Of a stretch of DNA of 64,000 nt, positions 1 through 11,710 are shown one piece after another. Made by a program: the position numbers and the translations under genes. The notes under the pieces were generated by a model. The model was not told the origin of the DNA. It was given only the letters and a program-made list of their open reading frames with translations, and did no database searches. Source of the stretch: Protonemura montana (Eukaryota; Arthropoda; Insecta; Plecoptera; Nemouridae). The stretch's first letter is position 1, and every line of letters begins with the position of its first letter. The DNA lies in contig OX387608.1 in the NCBI GenBank assembly GCA_947568835.1, positions 11,880,001-11,944,000 on the forward strand, read 5' to 3'.

Positions 1-54
1 GGTTGTAACGAGCCTTCACAAATCTGACTGGCTTGCAGTACATGGACGTTTACA

Positions 55-1017
55 ATGAATTACAATATGTCATTAGAGCAAACGGCTTGCGAAGGTACCT
101 TCAAACCATTTCAAAACTGCGGCACATCGGAAACTTCGTGTTAAAACCTTGATCATAACCTAACATTTCTAATTTTCAGATCTCAAAGCATTTGAAAGGC
201 GATTGACAGAGGTTATTGCCTGTCTACAACCACAAACAATAAGATGGAGAAGTACGAAATTTTATTTCGCTTTTACATAATTTGTATTAGGTCTCCAACG
301 CTAAAACCCCTTTTTTTTGCTTTCCAGTTATGCTCGTTGTAATATCCGTATGCACCGCAGTTGGAGCGTACCACTGGCTAACTGACCCTCACACGTCAGC
401 TGTGTCGTTTACACAATCGCTGTGGAACCATCCTTTCTTCACAGTTGCCAGTATTGTACTAAGTAAGATATTTATCTGCTACTGAGTGGCTGCACTCGCT
501 TAATCAAGTTGCGTCGTTTCAATCTTGCATTACAGTATCGATGCAATCTTGTACCATTGAATTGACCATAAACTTATCTTGAAACTATGGTAGTTCTAGT
601 ATATTGTTAATGGAGATAATGTGGTTACATTGGGCCATTATTATTCACCAGAATTTTTTCAGCTTGATGCAACTATTTTCCCGAGAGTTTTTCACAACTT
701 ATTATTCGACAATAAGTAATCCTCGCTCCCTGAAGCTATTGTATAACTTATCCATAAATAATACTGTTATTAACTGTTAATAACCCATTTGATTAAGCGT
801 AACAAAGATATATCTGGACGTGGGATCTGTGTAACCAACTGTAATTTAAGTCTGATTTTTTTTCTTTTAAGTGATCCTGTTCGTAGTCGGAATACACAAG
901 CGAGTGATTGCTCCGTCGATTATCACAACGCGGACACGTGCAGTTTTGGGGGACTTCAACATGTCCTGCGACGATACCGGCAAGCTTATTCTGAAACCGA
1001 GACCATCGCCTAACTGA
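55..1017 (+). CDS. CNEP1R1: Nuclear envelope phosphatase-regulatory subunit 1 (TMEM188 family), 4 exons
   Basis: Seen: exons 55-94, 180-251, 328-462 and 872-1017 join in phase to 130 residues; the human protein is 125. The start ATG at 55 gives MNYNMSLEQ, and exon 2 reads [12 protein letters not shown]. Exon 3 holds WNHPFFT. Exon 4 holds [12 protein letters not shown] and [16 protein letters not shown], which are hallmark motifs of the family. Two hydrophobic membrane segments are visible, one starting [14 protein letters not shown] and one around VASIVLMILFVVGI. All introns are GT-AG. Known of the family: it binds the phosphatase CNEP1 (Dullard) at the ER/nuclear envelope, and the pair dephosphorylates lipin to control phospholipid synthesis. 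The gene looks complete, and the next gene, CYRI, converges on it. Any 5' UTR before position 1 is outside the window. Confidence 0.95.
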
Positions 1018-1527
1018 CGCCACTCCTCGCAATTGTGATTCCCAACACATGGAGCAAAGTGATGGAAGTGCATGTAAATAACATTGTCAAATTTTGGAGA
1101 ATTAATATCCAAAGTGCAATCAATTGCAATAGGATATCAAATTTGAAAGTAATTCACGCCGTACTGTTTTAGGTACCTGTCTATTTACCCTTTCTACTTA
1201 CTTTTTTTTCAGGCTCAAGTTTTGATTTCTAGCATTAAATGGATTATTACTATTTTAAGTTATGACTAGTGAACTATTGTGACTTTTACTTCATTTTAAA
1301 TGGGAGGCTAAAAATAGTTCTAAACTTCAAAAGTAAAACATTTTCTAAAAAAAAAAAAAAAAAAAATTTTATCTGTATTGTTTTCCTTGTAATAATATGT
1401 ATTAGTAAATATTTCCAAGGTAGTTGAAATGTGTCACTGAATTAACTTATTATATGATGCAAGGACTTGGTTCTCAAATACCCTGTAAAAAATGTAGATA
1501 CACTTTTACAAATGACAAAGTAATGTA

Positions 1528-1533
1528 AATAAA
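1528..1533 (+). terminator. Probable poly(A) signal of CNEP1R1
   Basis: AATAAA lies about 510 nt after the CNEP1R1 stop, in AT-rich DNA with no intervening gene. Use by CNEP1R1 is inferred from position and strand. Confidence 0.45.
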
Positions 1534-1799
1534 TATCGAATTAATATTACTTTCAATATTATCTCTATTCATATTCAAATGACACAGACCATGCGATTCT
1601 TACAAGTCCAAATAACGCACTTTCAATTATTTGCCAACGGTGGTGTGATTTTGTCTAAAAAAAACTGCCTACATTCTGGGAATTAAATGAAAAAAAGGAA
1701 ATCTTGTGAAATTATCTAGATCAGTAGGTATACCTTTCCCTAGCTACAATCTGCACATGCCAAGGCATTTTCGTTGCCAAATTTGCAAAAAAAATACTA

Positions 1800-1965
1800 T
1801 CTAGCACATAAGAATCAATGGTAGATTCAACTTTAGTAGCCATGGAGATGCTGAGATTGCCTGACATATTTTATTATTAACAACACTATAACCGTAACTA
1901 TTGCCTGACATAGCTTCTAAATTCTGCAGATTTTAAGTCAGGCAATCTCAGCATCTCCATGGGTA
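1800..1965. repeat. Foldback element with perfect 26-bp arms
   Basis: The 26 bp at 1840-1865 are the exact reverse complement of 1937-1962. The loop carries a scrap of the tRNA-SINE tail (ttattaacaacactataacc at about 1876-1895). The same arm sequence, ctcagcatctccatggctac, recurs at about 58180 and in altered form at about 58296. This looks like a small non-autonomous DNA element. I could not define a target duplication. Confidence 0.6.
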
Positions 1966-3070
1966 CACGTAGTACACCAATCCATGAGGGAAGAAAATCA
2001 ATTGAAACAAGGTATATTTCCACACTCTTGGCATATGCATCGTTAAATTTAGGTATAGTAATATCTAGTACAAAAGTTAACCAATTACTGGAAAGGATTG
2101 GTATTGGCATGGGGACATAAAACTGCTTCAGCTAAGACGAAAATATTAAATACTTTAATCTAAAATAAATGTCAAGAAAAATGTCACATTTTCTTGGTTT
2201 ATCAAAATGAAAATGTTCACTTTAGCTCTAATAGTGATTCGATGGCTCGCACATTTAAGTGGACACTGAGCATTTTAATACTTGTAAGCTCTACATTGCC
2301 TTGCATTTTAGAGTTTATTTTTTCTTAACATAAAGATAAAAATCACATAAAAGACACACACTTATATACACATTACACATATCGCATAGATCTGATAAAA
2401 GTAGAAATAAATCGGGTTGAAAATGGGCCAAAAATATCTAAGAACAAATTAAGCTAATTTATCAAAAAACTAACTTCATTTGGGTATCCTAAATCTAAAT
2501 GTGGCATCTTAGCAATGTTCGACATAATCTAGAGTAAAGAGAGACAGTTTTTCAGCATCTGCTATCGACATCTGACTTCCCGAACACAGACCACGCAATC
2601 CAAAGACTGAGAGACCTGTTAAATGCTCAAATAAATATTACATTATTATCTATCTAACTATTTACCGTTCATAACGTAACGATATGACATTTTAAAGCTT
2701 CTGCCAGCTAAACACACTGGTAACTATGACAATATTGATGTGTATCTTCCTTTAGGTGTTTGGTAAATGCGTAATTGTGCTATTCTTTTTATACCCGGCT
2801 ATAAAGTCACGTAAATTTTACTGATTGACTGATTTATTTGTGGACAATTTGTTAGGCTCTGTTGAAATTGCGGCAGTGGCAGTCGCGATTCACCTCGGAA
2901 GCAATTATGCGTTTCCAGATTCGGCTGGAATAGTGAATGGAATAGAGGGGTACTGAATACCTTAGCCGGAAGGAACTGGGGTATTACGAGGTATTAGACC
3001 AGCAATGACACTTAGGTAAGAGTTGACTTGAGTAGAGATAGAGATATGAACGTTCGATCTCAGCCGTACC
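1966..3070. other. Intergenic, between convergent genes
   Basis: AT-rich sequence without an ORF showing coding character. TTTATT at 2833-2838, which is AATAAA on the minus strand, lies about 235 nt beyond the CYRI stop and is a plausible poly(A) signal for that gene. Nothing else was recognised. Confidence 0.5.
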
Positions 3071-5627
3071 CTATGCAGCGAGAAGGTTTTTTATGTTCTT
3101 TGGCGTCGCGTCTTCGTTCAGGTGCTTTGTTGTGTACCTGCGACAAGAAAGAACTTTTTAAAACACGGGCATTACGTAAAACATGGTAGGAAAAAGACGT
3201 TTGAGCATGACGAAGTTTCAGTGAAGGTACATCAAATAATAATAAAGAAAACATTTTTGACATTTAAGAGAGACAGATATTTCAGCCAACTAGGTCTGAT
3301 TTCCAATATCTCCCACCTCGATCTTTCAAGTTTCAAACATTTATGTAAACAACCGCTATGAGAATGATATTCCAATAAAGCTTTGTCATATTAATCAGTA
3401 TCTCGATTGCTGGCATTTTACGAGCTTGGCTTTAGAAGGCAAGAGCCGTAACAATGTGCATAATACAATGCCATACGAAAGGAACTTGGTAAGTTGCACT
3501 TTTCCTTCCTTTTTCTCCCACACACACCAAATATTTAGCTTTTTGGCACCCTAACCATCACGCCAAATATGCGACTTTCTAAATACAGATTCAAGTGGTT
3601 AGCAATCTTTACCCATTACAATCTGCTGGATATTCATAAACAAATAAAATATGTCTCTAAGACGTTACATAATCCAAAGGCAATTCTAACCACTAAGCTA
3701 AGCTGGCAACCATCAATAGACAATCATAGCTTTGATTGACCATTTGTTTAGTTTTAATTTGAGAAACAAAGTTTTTTTTGGCAGCTGGCAGTTTTTTGGC
3801 TCTGACCTTACTCATCACTGTCTACGCAACGCCCAACGCATTGGAGCACTTACCAACCACCGACCACTTACTAACCTCAACGCGTTGAGTAGTCCTTCTG
3901 AACGTGCGGCGGGCTGATCCTTGAGCAGTTTGACGCAGCCCTTGACGTCGACGTTGGACGCCTTGACGAATGCCCCCGATGGATGAACGTGATCGTACAG
4001 GATCACGAGGCCGACCATGACTCGCAGAACGAACAGGTGCGTCTCCTCGCGTTGGAACTGAGCGATCAGGTTGCTGCAATCAACAATCGTTTGTTGTGGA
4101 ATCTAAGACAAATCTGTGACAACTCTTGTCTCTTGATAAAAGCGTAGGATTTTTTTTTTGTAAATTCTTGTTTAGATTCTGCCTAAAGGCAGACCATTTT
4201 ATTATTTACTTAACCAATGCAGAAAACAAGAATTGCTTATTTTAAAGGCTGCCAAAAACTAAAAAGGCACAACAGCAATTCTGCTGATCTAAGGTTCAAC
4301 GGGTGTTAAACAAAATTGTTAGCATAGGCAACTTCAGTGATTTTATCAATTTTAACGGACAACGACGAACATAGTGTAGTTACATTAATGCTATGCTGGT
4401 TAGGTTAGTTTAACACCAAGATCATAAAGAAAATTATGATCTTAAGTACTATCTAGTTCTTGATATAAAATTAATATTGCATACTGCAAGCTTTATTTAT
4501 ACTGCTTCACCAGATAAACTTCAATAGCAAAAATAACATTCCAACTACTATCACTAATGGAACTTACGGGTTTTCGAGCATCCTCAAACAAACTTTTGCC
4601 ATTGTGCTTAAAGTCTCGGTTGTATTCTCTATCGGGATATCTTCATTGTCTGCAACAAAACTCGTGGTTGCCTCGCTGAGGACTTTAAGCATGGGTGTTG
4701 CGTGTGCGTAGAACAGTGACATTCGATTGGCAAGCTCGTTGTTCACTTCCCGAGTGTCGTTGTGCTCGAAACCATCGGAGCTCGACATTCGTTGTCGCGT
4801 GATTGTTCGACGATAGTAGCTGAAGTCGTTCTGGATAGCTGGAGTTTTCATCTGGAATAGAATAAGTGTTAGGTTAGCTCAGTCGTTTGTCAAAAATTGA
4901 GAGCCAGACGACATTAAAATAATGCATAGGTACTTAAAATATACCAACATGCTCAAAATACCTAGTAACCTACATATAACAAACCAAAAAAGCAAACCTT
5001 GTGTTCATCAAACTTTAGAACAAATTCCAGAATTTCTGCTAGTTGCTTTACGAGTGCCTGTTGCGTCTCGAGATGTTGTGTAGGTGACATTACTCCGGAG
5101 CACAGCTTATAAAGAATCTTGGGAACTACGTTATCTGTCAAAAGACAAGAAGGAATCAGATAGAATAAATAAAAAGTTTTAAGTTATAATTGTAATGATG
5201 TTTCTGTCAAACAAATTTGATTGCTCAGTGCTTACTAAGTTCTGTAGAAAATTCATAAAATCGTTTTAATTTTGTAACTAATGGCATGACTGCTTGCCAA
5301 GCCCTTCGTTGACATTCTTCAGTCGGTGACGATATGGCTTCCCTAATTTCTTTCCCTGCTCCTTTGTAGCATTGTATTTCTTCCAATATCGATTCAGAAT
5401 TCTTCAACACTTGTTGAACTTCATTAAATGTTTCTTGCTCACATTCTGATGGCTGAGCATCTAAAAAACGACAAAAAGTGTAAATAGGTGCACAATATTT
5501 TATAAAAATTAAATTATTTCGCAATTAATAGCAATATCTTACTTTCAAAGTCGAGAAAGACATCATATTTCTGGGGTGAACAGCAATTGGAATCGTCTCT
5601 AGCAAGGAGGCTCAATAATTTGCCCAT
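3071..5627 (-). CDS. CYRI: CYFIP-related Rac1 interactor (FAM49 family), 6 exons
   Basis: Seen on the minus strand: exons 5543-5627, 5236-5460, 4998-5134, 4568-4851, 3876-4073 and 3071-3137. They join in phase to 331 residues, against 324 in human CYRIB. The start [11 protein letters not shown] has Gly2 and Ser6, as in an N-myristoylation site. Family motifs in order are [89 protein letters not shown] and, in the small last exon, YTTKHLN. The paired Arg in YYRR corresponds to the Rac1-binding surface in vertebrate CYRI. Known: it binds active Rac1 and restrains the Scar/WAVE complex, limiting lamellipodia. After exon 5 the donor GTTAGT at 3875 fits the phase of exon 6; a nearby GTAAGT is the rejected alternative. 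Confidence 0.95.
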
Positions 5628-7832
5628 TTTCGTTGCTAAATGCTCACTGTATTTATTTATCTGCTATTCTACAGTTTCATTGTACGTTCTGAAAAATACA
5701 AATACACAAAATTACGACATGCATTAAAAATAAATCTCAGACTAGTGTTGATACTGGAAAAACAAGGAGCTGTCAGATAGTTGCAGTGGCAGGACACCCA
5801 CACAGCTACACTTATATTTAATAAGTCGAAGAAACAAAGAAAATGTTACCCTCGATAGTGGGTTGATATGATAAAATAACTTATAAGTTTCAATATAAAA
5901 TACCTAAACACTTCAATGCAAAAGCAAAACCCGCAATAATATCATATTTTTGTACTGCATCAACACAATCTACCAACTACGAGCGCCATCTTGCTTCCTG
6001 GAGAAGCCGCAAGTGTTGCGGGGTGCCTGAATTTTTCAGGGGCAAACTCAAAATCAAATAAGTGAAAACACAATAATATCTGTTAACGTGCACTGTTCAA
6101 GGTATGAAAAAGGTACGTACGTAAAACTTTAACTTTATTTTAACGCTTTTGTGATTTTTTAACGTCAAGAAATGTCAGAAACTCTGGATTTTAAACCATT
6201 TCAGTGTTTCCCCCACACACAACGACATGCTATTTCCATATTACCGTTTGATGCTATCTTCATGTTGAAACATGCAAAGTAGGAACGGAAATTTTAGGGT
6301 GTCTCACTTGGCCTACACAATATTAAAACGCTATAAATTCAGCAATTGATTGGCAGATACAATAATGTGAATATATATTCTGTAAATCTATTGCTGCACT
6401 TTTGCCTAACGTACAGCAACCTCTCCGAGTTCGGAGTTGGCAGTTACTAGCAACGCATGACCTCCCACAACGCGACGACTTTCATCTTATTTCTGGGGTC
6501 TACTTCCCGCACACTGAGAAACAACAAAACAACTGGAACCAGCGACCATTTTTTTGCGTGTCAACGGGAATCGTCACGCAGCGGCAACAAAATGTGTCGA
6601 GCCAACTGTCGTAATTGCCTTCTTTTGTAAGAAGGGGTGGGTGTTGCTGAGGTAGCGTTGACATGCACAACGCGATTCGAATTCGCTGACCCAGTGACCT
6701 AAAACCAAAGGCAATGCTCGGGGAACAAAGAGCCATCATTGATTTTCTTTCTATTACGGAGAACAAGGCAGTCATTAAACAGCTCATTGGAACCAATAGA
6801 AGCGCATATATGACATTCACATTGACGTTTTTTTTTTGTATTCATTTCTGTGTTTCCGTAGAGTTGTGAGGGCGCAAAAATAAAGGATAGGGGATGATTA
6901 TCATTCCGTTATGACACTTATCATGTTGTATGAAAAAAAAATAGGCTATATGGAGCACTTTTAAATAACGGAATGCAATAATAGTTCTCAACGATGAGGG
7001 CTTAACTGTCAGGGACTTCAAATGCTGAATACTGAAACGTTTTGACAGCCCAGTTATTGGTAGGATAAAGTTTCATTGCGCTTTGTAGTAGATGCAGGTG
7101 CAAAAGGTTCTGAACGTGAGAGAAGTTACCGTGTCAAAGTCCTCTGCATGAATTTGTTTCCACTATCTCATATGGCAGAAATGAATCAAGAGGACTTTGA
7201 TTTGGTATGTTGTGAAATATTTCAAATTTCCTTGCATGGTGTAAGTGATTCTCTAAAGTCTATGTAATTGTGTATAAGTGAACAATTTAAAAGTGAATAT
7301 TTTCAACTGGTGTCTATTTCGAGCCGACGCTGATACCCCTGATCCGGTGCACCCTTTAATCTGCCAATAAACCAAAGGTAAACATTGCGGTGTCACCTCT
7401 TTGATTGGTATGGGCGAAGGTCGTCTTCTTGAACAGTCAATAATTACACTAGTCTCCAGGAAATTGGAACATGGGTAATAAAAGACGAGGTCATCCCTCG
7501 TCGATAATTCAACGGCTTTTTGTATTTTAGTATGCACAAAATAACATGGTGCCGTTTTGCCATCATACCAACTGGTCACTCTACCCACACCAAAGTAAGG
7601 ATTTGACTTTTACAAAGTCTGTGTCAAGCTGAATCTTTCAGAATATGTTCAGAAAACCTCCCTGAACGTTGTTAAAAAAACTGTGCAAAAATCAGCATTG
7701 GACATCTTTGCTTTTCTACCCCTTTTTAGAGATATTTTTCATAAAAACTAAATTTATGGCCACGATGCGGTAGGTATCAGAAAAGTTCAACTACAGTGTT
7801 GTAGCTATTTATCACAGCCAAATTATTACAGC
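5628..7832. other. CYRI upstream region and intergenic DNA
   Basis: 5628-6070 should contain the CYRI promoter and 5' UTR. I see a possible upstream splice site near 5690 but cannot fix it. From 6070 to 7832 there are only short ORFs without family resemblance. No repeat recognised elsewhere in the window occurs here. Confidence 0.4.
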
Positions 7833-8222
7833 TTATCCAACTTGCCAACTTATTACAGCCATTAGACGGTAAATCATTTCCATATGTTTTACATTTCGCT
7901 TGCTTTCAATTGGCATTTTGTCAGCTTTGTTTGAAATTATCACAATATGCATGTGGTCAGTGGTTGACTGATAAAAGAACAACATAACACCCTTATCACA
8001 ATATCTCAGTTTTACATCATGTCCATGTTTTAGCACCACAATCGTCGGAGCAAGGATGCCATCGCTATGGCAATGACATTTAATTTTCGAGCAGAGGTCG
8101 TCTCGGTTACCGACGTAGATGTGCATGCATTTATGCGGTTCATTGGATAATTGTTCGGGTTTCGGTGCGAAGAGGCGGGCTCCGAGCAGGATACACGAGA
8201 TACACGAGAGCGATTTGACCAT
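7833..8222 (-). CDS. Hypothetical small Cys-rich ORF, possibly secreted
   Basis: A 129-residue ORF with a true ATG at 8222. The N-terminus MVKSLSCISCILLGARLFA could be a signal peptide. It is followed by a region with several Cys and His residues (HKCMHIYVGNRDDLCSKIKC and HCHSDG, then RYCDKG). The last third has low coding character and could be intron read-through, but I found no convincing donor. No family recognised and no flanking exons found. It may be chance. Confidence 0.25.
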   Translation of the reverse strand: MVKSLSCISCILLGARLFAPKPEQLSNEPHKCMHIYVGNRDDLCSKIKCHCHSDGILAPTIVVLKHGHDVKLRYCDKGVMLFFYQSTTDHMHIVIISNKADKMPIESKRNVKHMEMIYRLMAVISWQVG

Positions 8223-8850
8223 GGGCTTGGATGACTATGCAATTCACTGGAATGTAGGTATTTTACATAAATAATGCTCATTGCGGATAAAAAATTGTGA
8301 TGCGGCGTTAAGGGGGTTGTATCACCTCCATCTCCTTTTTCTGGGAGGTCCAGGAACAAAACCCTATTTATTATTCTTTGATTGAGATTGGTAAAAAATG
8401 TTTCATCGACTGAACATTTTTAGTGCACATTTTTCGGAAAAACTATTTAAAAAAAATATCTATGTAAATCTGTATACAACTAATAATGGAAGCTTTTCAA
8501 AGTGGTCGGCTCGAGTCTTTTTTTAATGTAGTTTGGAAATGTTAACAGATTAAAGAAATTTTGGATCCGCAGCTGGCACGAAAACTATTTTTTTTTTAAT
8601 ACCGGGAAAGTAATATTTTTTATTTTTTAAAAGCATCGATCTGTTTCCAATAGTGTGATGAGTAGCCTAGTTTTTGTTTCGTCACGATCGGACAAGTGGT
8701 TTGACCGATTAGTTGTATCCAGTAAGCCTAGATTTAGACCAGAGTAAGCACCCGATACAATGATCCTGATTTTATTTGATCATGTAGATCATGTAATGGT
8801 CAGTAGCCAATCAAAAGGCGAAAAGAGGTCATGCTCGTAGACGATTTATT
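8223..8850. other. Intergenic, nothing recognised
   Basis: AT-rich DNA with poly-T and poly-A runs. I see no gene, repeat copy or RNA gene here. Confidence 0.4.
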
Positions 8851-8854
8851 GGTT

Positions 8855-9215
8855 GATTAATTGATTATTGGTGTTTAACGACGCACTTTTTTGACTTCTG
8901 GCCATGTGACACTGGTCTAATGGCGTCGGTAAATGAGTGGATGATGATTAATCTAACTTAGTCTAGAAGGGAGGAGAAGAAACCCGGTGCCGGCACGGAG
9001 CCTGCTCCTGTCGATGAGCACCAATGGTACCGCCGACTTAACGTCCTTCCAAAGGACGGTAAAATGTGAATATGATTCCTCCACAAATCCGTGCTGTCGA
9101 GAGGTTGATAAGCAAGGCGAGTGAAGTTGCTGTACTAACTTTCATCCCTCCAACCTCTCTCCCGAACAGAACTGGTCATGTGTATGATGGTCACCCATCC
9201 AATCCGACGAGTTAT
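8855..9215 (-). mobile_element. 5S-derived SINE copy, 5' end truncated
   Basis: Minus-strand copy of the family whose best example is at 15030-15450. Shared blocks include gtgccggcac, gaggttgataagcaaggcga, ctttcatccctccaacctct and the 5S-like end ggtcacccatccaat (9189-9203). The 5S head breaks off after that point. The 3' end carries the shared tail with gtttaacgacgcac and a string of attgatt units (8856-8886). Confidence 0.75.
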
Positions 9216-10625
9216 TGGTAAACCACGATAAACAAGCATGAATCTCCGGACAATGCAACACTTGCAACTAGAAATTCTAGTTCAGTTACTGATTAATCCT
9301 TTACTTTGTGTTTAATTGTGTTTTTGATTTAAATAAAATCAAGTACATGTCACTTTCGCTACATTCTCGTTCCAAGCACCTAGATAAATTGCAATTAAAA
9401 CGTAAATAATAATAAGGCGCTATGTTTTAAGCCAACGGTAACTAAATAATTCTACGTGCATTGTTGAAATCAAAAGAAATGGAAAGAAATCCATCGCTGT
9501 TGCGTTGTCTTTCCATAAAAGGAAGTGAAACAACTCGAAACGGTACCGACCGGTGTCGTCCTACGAACTCACTCATCGCGATCAACGGTGCGTGAAAATA
9601 GCTAACAGAACTTCGACACCGCGAGCACCATGATTACACGATTTTAATTCATTATTAATTACCTGTTCATTTTAATTCTGCATCTTTAATCGACTTGCAA
9701 GTGCAAGAGTCGAGCACGCGAGCAGAAAGGCCAGTGAACTTGACGGTAAGCCAATAAAATTGGTCGTAGTTAATTTTAATTGAAATAAACCATATTCTAC
9801 CCAGACGGTTTATCATCTTAAATAGCGACAGGAATCTGCCGTTTCTTCGTTAATGTACTGAAAAGAAGAGAGATTCTTTCATGGTTTCATGATCTCGAGA
9901 ATATCAATAGGTATATCTATTCGAATTGCTAGTGCGCTTCGCCAAAAGATTTCACGATACATTAAGGAAAGGGTCATTTCCGTCTTCCGGAAGTGAAACT
10001 ATTTAGGATGTGCACAAAGAGCAGCTATGGTTCTGGCGGAACCTCGCCTATGTCAAACAGCATGGTATTAAATTAGTGAGTCAATTGAGTTAATTAATAA
10101 AAAATATACCATGTTGGGCTTGCAACAAGTAGTCCGTATTCTAATGGCGAGGCAAAACGTGGGCCCTCCCCAGCGCCATTTCGAAACGCTCGCTTTCAGT
10201 TTTCTTTCTATTCTGTTTTTTGCTTTTTAAAAACTATGTGTCATATGCCACTAGTCAAGTGACATTTACCTATAAACATAATATTTATTTGGCCACCTGT
10301 AAGTTACTAAAAATCCCATAATGCCAATGTTAAAATGTTTATAACCAAAACTACCCAGAAGATGAACCTAACCTAGCCCAGAAACGAGTAAAAAAATTTT
10401 TTTGTAAGAGCTGGCATGTGGATTTGAAAGGCGACGTGTGAAAGTATTTTTGATTTCCTGTCCGCTTTTATCGCAGAGATTTTAGACAGTTTTGTGGGGA
10501 ACGTTTACATTTGTTGGTGCAGTTAAGTAAAAAAGTGTTAACAATTAAAAGTTTTTGTACTTATTGCTACTGTTAAAATCAATCAAAACTCAAGTTCTAA
10601 ACACGCGGAATGGAGAAACTTTGAA
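9216..10625. other. Intergenic, with a possible unassigned promoter or 5' UTR exon
   Basis: The stretch 9480-9750 is richer in CpG than its surroundings and ends in a good donor (gacggtaagc at about 9743-9752). A 5' UTR exon of a plus-strand gene is possible, but I found no coding exon to attach to it. The rest is unremarkable AT-rich DNA. Confidence 0.25.
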
Positions 10626-10629
10626 ATAT

Positions 10630-10975
10630 ACGACTCATAGGTCGATGAACTTAACCTAGCCTAGAAGAGAGTATTGGAAATTCGGTGCCGGCACGTAGCC
10701 TGCTCCTGTCGAAGAGTACAAAGGGTACCACCGGCTTAACGTCTCTTCCGAAGGACGGTACAACACGAAAAAAAGGATACCTCCACGAATCCATGCTGTC
10801 GAGAGGTTGATAAGCAAGACGAATGAAGTTGTACTAAATTTCATCCCTCCAACCTCTCTACCGAACAGAACTGATCATGTGTATGACGGTCACCCATCCA
10901 ATACCTGACGCAGCGCAGTGTTGCTTAACTTCTGTGACACTAAACCGACTTTTCCAACACGCTAAACTACCGATG
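10630..10975 (-). mobile_element. 5S-derived SINE copy, nearly complete
   Basis: Minus strand. It contains the shared middle region (gtgccggcac, ggttgataagcaagac, ctttcat-like block) and most of the 5S head, seen as ggtcacccatccaatacc, cagcgcagtgttgcttaact and ttccaacacgc. The 3' tail is missing: the copy begins near aacctagcctag at about 10651. Confidence 0.8.
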
Positions 10976-11479
10976 TTTCATGGGAAATGACAGAAGGAAA
11001 ACAGAAATAAGAAATTCAAATAAAAATTAGAGTTAAAATCCGTGCGTTGCTCTCCTTAAAATCGAGTTCTATTCGGGTCAGAACCAACGCCACTGTGCCT
11101 CCCTATTTACAGTGCGGATTTCCTCTCTTCTCCATGAAGCTGCAAATGCTCGTGGCATGGCAGCGTCCAATCATTACGTTACATGGCGCAGGGCACTTCC
11201 TGATTTCGTGAAAAGTCCCCCTTTGAGTGCCATTCAAACATCCCATGCATAGGACCAGCGTTTCAAAATCAAACATGACACTGTTCATTAATTGACATTA
11301 TTGCCGAGGTGTACGACGAGAGCAGTACCAGAGATACTGGTAAGTGTATTTATAAACAAAAATCTATAATTGTTACTGTAGTGTTTTATCCTATGAGAGA
11401 AATTACCATTTTAAAGACCGCTAAGGTGCAGAATTACAATTTTCTAAACTCCTAGTTAAAGTGGGGATTAAATTAATAA

Positions 11480-11710
11480 CTTTATCATTAGGAACACTAT
11501 CAAAAATTGGCTCCTTGGATATCCGTCATTCTCATAAAATGTAGTAAAATCCTCTCAAAAGTGATGTGTCCAAGTAGCTCAATGGGTGAGAGCAACACCC
11601 GCGCTAGGTGGAGATCGGGTTTCGAGTCCCCATTTGGGCATCAAGTTTTCCTAATAATAAATTATCCAGCTCATTGCAAGCGTTTGCAATTTATATCAGA
11701 TTTCATATAG
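11480..11710 (+). mobile_element. tRNA-derived SINE copy
   Basis: tRNA-like head at about 11568-11640, with box A-like tagctcaatgggtgagagc and a slightly altered box B, gtttcgagtcc. The family tail follows: attgcaagcgtttgcaattt, then agatttcat. Upstream, 11500-11565 (ctccttggatatccgtcattctc) matches sequence next to the 57.5-kb copy, so the repeat unit is longer than the tRNA part alone. Confidence 0.75.
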
